NCBI GenBank assembly: GCA_027972325.1
Contig: JAPMOS010000279.1
Span: forward strand, 1-35,716
Length of the DNA: 35,716 nt
Source of the DNA: Paratrimastix pyriformis
Taxonomy: Eukaryota > Preaxostyla > Paratrimastigidae
Direction: 5' to 3'
Shown here in pieces: positions 29,535 to 35,716 of the stretch (position 1 is its first letter; every line of letters starts with the position of its first letter). A program made the position numbers and the translations under genes. Under the pieces are notes generated by a model. The model did not search any database. It was not told where the DNA came from and saw only the letters and a list, made by a program, of their open reading frames with translations.

Positions 29535-31556
29535 TTGGACCGAGTGAAGTCACGTGCGGTGTGGTCACACGGCTGGGAGGGCATGGCCACCCTCGACGAG
29601 GCAGCCAAAGCGGATCTCCACTGGTGGGCCATGGTGCCCCAGGACCAGTGTCAGCAGTGCTGGAGGGCAGTCCCCAGCGTGGGAGCTGACCACCGACGCA
29701 AGCGCCTACGCATGGGGCGCGACGCTGCGCAGTCTCCATCCCCGCAGGCGGGCAGGCCACCACAACCGATCCACGCACGGGAAATCTGGGAGAAGGACTT
29801 CCTGGAGACGCAGACATTCTCCTCGGTGAATCGCCTCGAGCTGGAGGCGGGCATCAGGGCGGTAGCTCTCCTCCACAGCCACTTGCAGGGCCAGACGGTC
29901 CAGTGGCGCTCGGACAACAAGGTAGTTGTTGCCTGCGTGGGGAAGTGGAAGGGGAAGAGCGTGGACATGACCGAGGGCACCCAGAAACTGCACAACCTCT
30001 GTCAGCAGTGGGACATCACTCTCTCCCAGAGTATCTTCCGGGGAAGACAACGGAGTGGCGGACCAGCTCTCCAGAGGGTCGAGCGCGAGGATTGGATGCT
30101 CAATCCGGCGATCTTCCAGCTGGTCACGAACCTGCGCTTCCGCCCCATGGTGGACGGCTTCGCCTCAGCGCGCAACCACCTGTTGCCAAGGTGGTGGAGT
30201 TGGGTCCTCGAGCCGGGTTGCTCGGGGGTGGATTTCTTCCACCAGCCCCTCCGGGGGCTGCCCTTGTGGCTCAATCCGCCCTTCTCCATGATCGGGAGGG
30301 TGCTGGCAGCCCTACGGGATCAGAGAGGGGAAGCATTAGTCCTGATCCCAGAGTGGGACACGGCCCCATGGTGGCCAATGGCCCAGGGGATGCAGATCTC
30401 ACCCCCCCTGGCGCTCCCTCGGGTGGACTGCCTCTTCCTCCCGGGCCGCACCCGGAACCAGACCCCAGTGGGGCCACCCAGATGGCAGAGCAGGGTGATT
30501 CATGTCAGCGGGGAGCTGGCGAGGGTCGCGACAGCGAGGCAGACGTGGGGGGCTCCATCAGCTGGACCTGTCGTTATTGACCTCGTGGGAGAGGACTCAC
30601 CCCCCCACCAACTGAGTGAGGCAGCCCGGCAGCTCATCGCTCACTCGGTCGAGAGCAAGACTCAGAGAAACTACGATACGGCCATTGCCCAGTTTGCTGC
30701 CTACTTGGGAAAAAATGAGCGGGAGACCTTGCAAGCGACGGACACAGACCTGGCAAACTTCCTAGCGGAAGGTAGCAAGAAATGGGCGCCCAGCACCGCG
30801 ATGAAAAAGAGATCCGCCATTGCTCGCTACTTCCTCCTCCACGGGAGGCCTGATCCAGGCACCTCAGCCACAGTGAAGGCCGTTTTGACGGGGATGGAGA
30901 AGACAAAGCCAGTGTCAGTCAGGAAGGGAACCTTCGACACGGACCTCATCTGGCGCCATCTCAGATCACTTGGGACAAATTCCAAGCTGGACCATCGCGA
31001 CCTCCTGGGAAAAATTGTCCTGTTGGGCGAGGCCCTCGGACTGAGAGCGGCGGACCTCAACACCGCACGGTTGGAGGACCTTCGCCTCATTGATGGCGAC
31101 CACATGTGCGAACTCAAAGTCCTGCCCAAGGAAAGGAGAAAGAAGGAATGGGTCATGCAAAAAATGGGAGGAAACGAGGCTGACCCACTGCTCTGTTTTC
31201 ACTGCGCGGTGATTGAATTGAATGACCGCCGTCCAGAGCGGTGCACCCCAGCTCTGATGTGGAAGCTCAAGAATGGGGAAAAATGCACAACAACATGGTT
31301 GTTGTCTTGTGGCAAGCGGCTGATGCTGGCCGCAGGCTTGGGCAAAGAGTGGGGCCCGCACTCTGTCAGGGCCGCTGCGGCCTCGAAGGCAGCGTCGACT
31401 GGGCTTGACGGGCTGGCTGTGTCTGCACAGTTTCGGTGGTCGCGCAAGGGTGCGACACTCACCAAACATTATCTCCACCAGTCGGTTGGCACTGCAAAGG
31501 CTTTGGCTTCGGCAGTTTTCGGGCCGGCAGATGCTGCCGGGCTCGATCGAGAATAG
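29535..31556 (+). CDS. RNase H, Dam-like methyltransferase and tyrosine recombinase of DIRS copy 2
   Basis: A 673-residue frame. The start covers the RNase H region (VNRLELEAGIRAVALL and VQWRSDNKVVVACV), the middle has a methyltransferase block with LNPPFSMIGRVLA (NPPF at 30273-30284) and ALVLIPEWDTAPWW, and the C-terminal ~310 residues are a tyrosine recombinase. Its catalytic set is Arg 504 (LGLRAADL), His 609 and Arg 612 (GPHSVRAAAA), and Tyr 646 (TKHYLH). The recombinase integrates a circular DNA copy without leaving a target duplication. The protein is open to its natural stop just before the internal complementary region. Confidence 0.9.
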   Translation: MDRVKSRAVWSHGWEGMATLDEAAKADLHWWAMVPQDQCQQCWRAVPSVGADHRRKRLRMGRDAAQSPSPQAGRPPQPIHAREIWEKDFLETQTFSSVNRLELEAGIRAVALLHSHLQGQTVQWRSDNKVVVACVGKWKGKSVDMTEGTQKLHNLCQQWDITLSQSIFRGRQRSGGPALQRVEREDWMLNPAIFQLVTNLRFRPMVDGFASARNHLLPRWWSWVLEPGCSGVDFFHQPLRGLPLWLNPPFSMIGRVLAALRDQRGEALVLIPEWDTAPWWPMAQGMQISPPLALPRVDCLFLPGRTRNQTPVGPPRWQSRVIHVSGELARVATARQTWGAPSAGPVVIDLVGEDSPPHQLSEAARQLIAHSVESKTQRNYDTAIAQFAAYLGKNERETLQATDTDLANFLAEGSKKWAPSTAMKKRSAIARYFLLHGRPDPGTSATVKAVLTGMEKTKPVSVRKGTFDTDLIWRHLRSLGTNSKLDHRDLLGKIVLLGEALGLRAADLNTARLEDLRLIDGDHMCELKVLPKERRKKEWVMQKMGGNEADPLLCFHCAVIELNDRRPERCTPALMWKLKNGEKCTTTWLLSCGKRLMLAAGLGKEWGPHSVRAAAASKAASTGLDGLAVSAQFRWSRKGATLTKHYLHQSVGTAKALASAVFGPADAAGLDRE

Positions 31557-31592
31557 AATGAGGACCCAGGTCGGCATTTTCCTTTCAATTGT

Positions 31593-31686
31593 CATGAGCA
31601 CAGCCCCCCCTTACCGATGAGTAGCTCTCATTCTTCCTACTTTGGACGGAAGATGGATGAGCTACAAAGGGGGGGGCTGTGCTCAT
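31593..31686 (+). repeat. Internal complementary region of DIRS copy 2
   Basis: 31593-31653 is the exact reverse complement of 26924-26984, and 31654-31686 that of 32532-32564, so it mirrors the joined ends of a circular intermediate. This is the hallmark of DIRS-1-type elements. Confidence 0.95.
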
Positions 31687-31935
31687 CGCTCCCACCCTCC
31701 CACCGCAATGTGATGTCGACCAGGTCCTCTTTGGCTCCAGCCTTGTTTTTCGTGTATTTTGCTGACACCAAGGCTGATAGTTTTCGCACGCAACTCCAAG
31801 GGAGTAGTGCGGTCAAGTTCGATGATCTCGGGGTGCTATGAGCACCGGGAGGTCTCATCTTTTCACTTTGTTTCCCTCTCTTCGCTGTCCCTTTTTCCTT
31901 TGTCTTCCTCGTGCCTGGCCCTTTGTCTTCCCCGC

Positions 31936-32239
31936 AGAGCGCATCGCGGGCAACAAGGCGGCCGCGGCTCTGTTCAAGGCGGCCAACTTGGGCGTCCCCT
32001 CCCTGGCGGGCCGCAAGCACCAACGCGGTTTCTTCCAGCGTGGTCGCGGCTCGGCTCCTGCGTCCGGCTTCTCTTCCGGCGGCCAGCACCAGCCCTCTTC
32101 TGGTTTCTCTGGCCGTCCTTACCGGTTCGCGCGCTTCAGGGGCGGTTTCTCCCGGCCCGGGCCTGCTGCGGGGGCGCCTCCAGCGGCCTCCACTCCTGCG
32201 CCGCAGCGGCAGCAGAAGTTCCAGCGGCCGCGCCGCTAA
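31936..32239 (+). CDS. Gly/Arg-rich frame near the right end of DIRS copy 2
   Basis: Reads ERIAGNKAAAALFKAANLGV, then a strongly basic chain (KHQRGFFQRGRGS, FRGGFSRPGP, QQKFQRPRR and stop). The composition is like an RNA-binding Gag tail. Just before it is a long pyrimidine tract ending in CCCCGCAG at about 31938, a good 3' splice site. It lies between the internal complementary region and the right terminal repeat, where DIRS elements usually have no gene. Whether it is translated, and from which RNA, cannot be told. Confidence 0.45.
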
Positions 32240-32445
32240 GCCATTGGAGGTGGTTTTTCCTTTTGTGACCTCGTTCTGGCTTTTTTCCTCTCTTCTTCTT
32301 GACTTCGTGCTGGATTTCGCGTGGTAGGTCTTCTCACCTCAACCTCGCGGTCCTTTTCCGTGGTCTTTCCTTCTTTGCTGACTTTTTCCTACTTATATGT
32401 TAGTTCCCCCACCCTTCCCATCCCATTTTGGATTGGATTCGACTC

Positions 32446-32548
32446 GAAACGACGGGGTGATGTGGACTATTTTCAGTTTTATTTTTTATTATTATTATTC
32501 TTTGAAAGTCGGGTGAATACGAAGACTAGTCATGAGCACAGCCCCCCC
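32446..32548 (-). repeat. Right inverted terminal repeat of DIRS copy 2
   Basis: 103 bp, identical in reverse complement to 26967-27069. The element ends at about 32564. Confidence 0.95.
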
Positions 32549-32564
32549 CTTTGTAGCTCATCCA

Positions 32565-32803
32565 TCCCCTTCTACGTCAAGGAGGTTTTTCATGACCGTT
32601 CCATGTTGGAACTCACTGACTACTACGGAGAACAGTTCCCCAAGGTATTCCAGGCTTGCGAACGTGAATACCTCGCTCTCTCCGAAGACGAACGGAAGAC
32701 CTATGACTGGTCGATTCAGTGCCACAAGTTCCGCACCAACACCTGCTACCGCGAGATTCCGGCCCATTGGGACTGTCTCTTCAAGTTCACTGGGAGCGCA
32801 TAA
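32565..32803 (+). CDS. Family Y copy 1, right part, beyond the DIRS insertion
   Basis: Reads [40 protein letters not shown] and [20 protein letters not shown] to a stop at 32803. The same text occurs in Y copy 2 at about 33910-34120 directly after the shared first half of the domain, which is how this fragment was recognised. The product would end shortly after HWDCLFKFTGSA, without the acidic tail of copy 2. Confidence 0.7.
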
Positions 32804-33148
32804 ACAACCCGAGACTTTTTTTGTCTCTATCTCTCTCCGCCACCTTCTTCCCGCTTTCCATGTGTCCCTGTTTTTTTGAAAAGAGTGGCTATTACCCCCT
32901 GGAGCCTAGTCGCATCGAGAAGACCTTCGTTGATCTATTGTTACCAAAACTTTTATCTTGTGCGGAACCCGTCAGCGTGGATCCATTCACCGAGAAGAGC
33001 GTGTGCCAGCCGTAGTTCGTCCTACAAGGGGAACAAAACAGAGAGATGGCGTGAGAAATAGTGCTTTCCTTGTGTCTGATTTTGAACTTCCTGGTTTTGA
33101 AAAGAGTGGCTGTTACCCCCTGGAGTATCCCGCATGGAAACCGCCAAA
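32804..33148 (+). repeat. Intergenic region with a 31-bp direct repeat
   Basis: TTTTGAAAAGAGTGGCT, one variable base pair position, then TTACCCCCTGGAG occurs at 32874-32904 and 33095-33125, 221 bp apart. The second copy ends 23 bp before the Y copy 2 ATG. A pyrimidine-rich stretch precedes the first. The short frames between them resemble nothing known. Confidence 0.7.
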
Positions 33149-34260
33149 ATGCAGAGGAAGCACGCAAGTCATGCCATGCTTAGCAGACGGACTCGGTCTC
33201 GCCAGGTGATCATTCTCGTCGAGGACGTTCCCGAGTCCCTTCCTGAGCCCCTTCCTGAGCCCCTTCCTGAGCCCCTTCCTGAGCCCCTTCCTGAGCCCCT
33301 TCCTGAGCCACTTCCTGAGCCACTTCCTGAGCCACTTCCTGAGCCCCTTCCTGAGCCCCTTCCTGAGCCCCTTCCCGGCATGACGCCACGACAAGCCCCC
33401 CCGCCTACGAAGTCCGCTGCTCCCCCGCTCCTCAATCGGTCTGTTTACTGTTTTCCCTGATGTGTTGTGGGTTTCTCATGCCTCTCCTCCAGGACCTACG
33501 ACTTCTTTCAACCGGAGGACAAGACCGAGGTGCACCTAAGCCGACAGGCTTTTTACGAACGGATCTTCCCCAAGCTGCTGGCAAGTTGGTTCCCGAACAC
33601 GAAACATCTGAATCCCGGCCTCATCGTCCCCGTTCACTTTTTGAAGCCGTTGACTGAGTACCATTTCTCCGCTCCCATCTGTGTTGAGTTGCACAAGGTA
33701 CTCACCCGGATGGTTCTCGCTTTCGGTGGCGTCCTTTTTTCCTTGACCAGCGGACGCTGTTCTGATACGTCGCAGACCTACAGGGGCCTGTCAGCAAGAG
33801 CCTTGCTCATTACCCTGCTCCTTGATTCCGAGGCTGCATTCGACATCGACCACCCCATCGAGGGCCCGATGAGGCTCGATGAGATCGTCCTCTGGGAACG
33901 CTCTTACCCCTTCTACCTCAGGGGGTTCTTCGTGACCGTTCCCTGTTGGAGCGCACTGACTACTACGGAGAACAGTTCCCCAAGGTATTCCTGGCCTGCG
34001 AACGTGAATACCTCTCTCTCTCCGCGGACGAACGGAAGACCTATGACTGGTCGATTCAGTGCCACAAGTTCCGCACCAGCACCTGCTCGCGCGAGCTTCC
34101 TACCCTTTGGGACTTCCTCTTAACTGGGCCCCTTCCTCTGCCCGTTCCTGTCCTTGTGGCTGAGCCCGAACCCGTGCCGGAATCCGTGCCCCTTCCCGAG
34201 AACGTGCCGGTAGCCGATGATGACGAAGATGAATGGTTTGCCGGCGATAAATTCGGATGA
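33149..34260 (+). CDS. Family Y protein, copy 2 (unknown function)
   Basis: The start is placed at 33149 because CCGCCAAAATG is shared with copy 1; an in-frame ATG at 33134 is the alternative. Exon 1 encodes a basic start ([17 protein letters not shown]) and (PLPE)n, then [19 protein letters not shown]. Intron 33439-33492 is followed by [19 protein letters not shown] and the conserved domain: [52 protein letters not shown] and [12 protein letters not shown]. The last third ([35 protein letters not shown]) is in another frame, and an acidic tail ends near 34260. There is at least one frame interruption. The domain has no recognised motif; a nuclear or DNA-associated role is only a guess from the basic N-terminus. 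Confidence 0.6.
33237..33372 (+). repeat. 12-bp tandem repeat encoding PLPE
   Basis: About 11 copies of CCCCTTCCTGAG, with three carrying A for C, keeping the frame in exon 1 of Y copy 2. Confidence 0.95.
33439..33492 (+). other. Spliceosomal intron in Y copy 2 (54 nt)
   Basis: CAATCG|GTCTGTTTAC ... CCTCTCCTCCAG|GACCTAC. Phase 2, at the same codon as the intron of copy 1, while the intron middles differ. Confidence 0.85.
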
Positions 34261-34552
34261 CGACACTGGCAACAACGACTACAACGCCAACCCCCAAGGG
34301 GAAGACGAAGACGAAGACGAGTAATGAATCTGGTTCTCTTTTTGATCCGAAATTAGAGGCTCGACGTTTTCTCTCGAAAAAAGGAGGAGGAAGTGCGTCA
34401 GGGTGAAGCAAGGTGAAAGTGAAGCAAGGAGGATTTGGGAGGGTCTGTTCATGAAAACCCGCGGGCCCTCACTACAGACAGGCCGAGTGGGGAGGGTCTG
34501 TCCACGAAAACCCGGAGGCCAGAGCGTCGGGCTTTTTTCTATAGAAATCTCA
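34261..34552 (+). repeat. Gene-free stretch with a 24-bp direct repeat
   Basis: GGGAGGGTCTGT, two variable bases nearby, then GAAAACCC occurs at 34437-34460 and 34490-34513, 53 bp apart. The first ~65 nt carry a GAAGAC repeat (acidic frame EDEDEDE) that may be the true end of Y copy 2. Confidence 0.5.
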
Positions 34553-35153
34553 ATGTCTATAGCGTCCACAGAAACCCTGGAACACCCTCCTTCTCCGAAG
34601 TCGCTCTCGGGCTCCAAGAAAGGACGGGCTGCAAACCCCTTTGAGGTCACCACTGTGCACCCCCCTGCGGTCCCGGCCCCCTTCGGGAACCCGTTTGCAC
34701 ATCAACCGGCGGCGCCCACCGCCCCGTACCCCGGTTCCTGACCCAGTGGTCGCCAAGCCGCCTGCGAGCTCCCGCACCCCAGCCCCAGCCTCGGCGAAGG
34801 GGGGTGAGCCCGGAGGCTAGAAGTCGATCGCCCCTGCAGTGGGTGCCCCTGCCCCTGCTGTCCCTGTTGTTGTGCCCCCCTTGTCTGTGTCTGCTGTGAA
34901 TGTGCCTGGCCCTGCCATGGCTGACACCAAGGCGCCTGATCCCGCTGCCGTGGCGCCGGCTGATTCCGCTGCTGTTCGCAAGATTGGTGCCGCCGACCTG
35001 GTCCCCAGCCGGGGGGATCATGATGCGGGGAAGGAGCCAGTGTGGGGACGGTGGATCAGGGGACCATCCAAGTTGAGCTACCGGTCATTCCGGTGCTGGT
35101 GGATGGGCAGTAGCCCCCCCTCAGGCTGGCACGAGGAGTGCTTCTCGTATTAA
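34553..35153 (+). CDS. X-tail-like hypothetical region
   Basis: Begins ATGTCTATAGCG at 34553, with HPPSPKSLSGSKKGRAANPF, VPAPFGNPFAHQPAAP, a break in the frame, and then a Val/Pro/Ala-rich stretch (34839-35153) ending in a Trp/Ser-rich segment. The Ser/Pro/Lys block followed by GNPFA and Pro/Ala repeats matches the tail region of family X copy 1 (11200-11470), and a T-rich stretch, an inverted repeat and a UUCG hairpin follow in both places. The X helical domain itself is missing. It may be a partial copy or a separate small gene. Function unknown. Confidence 0.35.
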
Positions 35154-35317
35154 CTTTCGTTTTCTTTTTCTGTTCTTCGGTCCCCCCGCCCCCTCATTCG
35201 TTGTCATGTCCTCTTTGTTCCATTTTGTATGCGAGTTGATGTTTCCTTGCGAGTTTCCAGTCTCTCTCTTCCTCCCGATGCCCCCTGTGCACCTTCCCCT
35301 GGAGGGAGCGCTGGGGT

Positions 35318-35344
35318 GCATTTTACCCGCCGGCTTCGGCCGGA
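35318..35344 (+). other. Conserved UUCG hairpin, copy C
   Basis: Starts GCATTTTACCC and folds as CCGGC-TTCG-GCCGG (arms 35330-35334 and 35339-35343). An (AC)n tract follows 67 nt later. The stretch 35154-35317 is T/C-rich without a gene. Confidence 0.6.
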
Positions 35345-35408
35345 CCAATGGTTTTCATTCACTATTTCTCAGTTCGATTATGTCGTGCTGTTTAGGTGAT
35401 TGAATAGT

Positions 35409-35410
<2 letters not shown>

Positions 35411-35460
<50 letters not shown>
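35411..35460 (+). repeat. (AC)n microsatellite
   Basis: About 24-25 uninterrupted dinucleotide copies. Confidence 0.97.
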
Positions 35461-35463
<3 letters not shown>

Positions 35464-35523
35464 TGGTGAGAACAACTTCTCGGCGAAATGGTTTGCGAAC
35501 ATTGCAAGTTGTATTTCGACTAA

Positions 35524-35716
35524 GCTCGCGGTCTTGTCAGGAAGGCGGATCGGCGCGGATCCTTTGGTCACGACCTTTTGGAGGCCGTGCGTAAAATGCG
35601 GCCCGCCAAACCTAAGATGGAGGAATTGCCTGATCTGGAGGCGTTGCAGAAGGCAATCGCGGACCGTGGAGCGAATGCGAAGCTCCCGAGGGATTTCCTC
35701 TGGGGAATCTGGCGGT
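35524..35716 (+). CDS. Partial unidentified ORF running off the right edge
   Basis: After a TAA at 35521 the frame stays open to the window end: RKADRRGSFGHDLLEAVRKM, then PAKPKMEELPDLEALQKAIA and LPRDFLWGIWR. First ATG at 35596. TCTTGTCAG at 35532-35540 could be a 3' splice site. It is charged and helical with no recognised motif, and may be the N-terminal part of an element gene because it follows a UUCG hairpin and (AC)n tract, as the DIRS-like copy 1 gag does. Confidence 0.4.

Larger units (their letters stand above)
26924..32564 (+). mobile_element. DIRS element, copy 2, with complete termini
   Basis: 5641 bp with the full DIRS end structure. Inverted terminal repeats of 103 bp at 26967-27069 and 32446-32548 are identical. 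An internal complementary region, 31593-31686, is the exact reverse complement of the left end (26924-26984) followed by that of the right end (32532-32564), which fixes both borders. No target-site duplication is seen, as expected for recombinase insertion. Parts in order: gag-like region, RT, RNase H, methyltransferase, tyrosine recombinase, then a Gly/Arg-rich frame near the right end. It sits inside a family Y gene. Perfect terminal repeats point to a recent insertion. The RNase H to recombinase gene looks whole; the gag/RT portion looks broken (about three breaks) or is expressed through splicing or frameshifting. Confidence 0.92.

Noticed and set aside
32874-33125. A third Y gene between the two 31-bp repeats
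   Set aside because: The frames are short and share nothing with the Y domain.

Overview
This window looks like nuclear DNA of a GC-rich, intron-bearing microbial eukaryote (alga, stramenopile or other protist). The lineage cannot be fixed from the sequence. The evidence is GT-AG introns of about 47-55 nt, AATAAA signals, DIRS and Ty3/Gypsy retroelements including a chromodomain, long Pro/Ala/Gln-rich linkers, and abundant micro-, mini- and satellite repeats. No rRNA, tRNA or CRISPR array was recognised. Roughly half of the window is mobile DNA.

Layout. (1) 1-7011: part of a large replicative element that runs off the left edge. It holds a decayed virus/Crypton-type tyrosine recombinase, then two long open genes: a family B DNA polymerase fused to a herpes UL52-like primase, and a herpes UL9-like helicase that overlaps the polymerase end by 11 bp. 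(2) 7012-12055: a small acidic hypothetical gene, a zone of simple repeats, the tail of a chromodomain Gypsy element, and the first member of an unrecognised family called X here. (3) 12056-15755: a decayed DIRS-like retroelement (gag, RT, RNase H, methyltransferase, start of the tyrosine recombinase), cut off where a second X-family gene begins. (4) 16.3-18.0 kb: a Gypsy-type integrase relic on the minus strand. (5) 18530-23040, minus strand: a multi-exon gene with a ParB-like domain and an N6-adenine-type methyltransferase domain. (6) 23110-25038: about 13.5 copies of a ~142-bp satellite containing a perfect palindrome, between that gene and the divergent family-Y gene. (7) 25093-34260: two members of an unrecognised spliced family, Y. 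The first is split by a DIRS element (26924-32564) whose termini can be read to the base. (8) 34553-35716: an X-tail-like fragment, a UUCG hairpin, an (AC)n tract and the start of an unidentified ORF.

What links the parts. All eight introns whose frames fit, in the ParB-methyltransferase gene and both Y genes, start with GTCTG, GTCTC or GTTTG instead of GTRAGT. A 27-nt motif that folds into a UUCG hairpin with compensatory changes occurs three times, each time followed within 40-85 nt by an (AC)n tract. Three DNA-methyltransferase-like domains occur: one in each DIRS element and one in the ParB gene. Many genes change frame in or near C/G runs, so some apparent breaks may be assembly indels.
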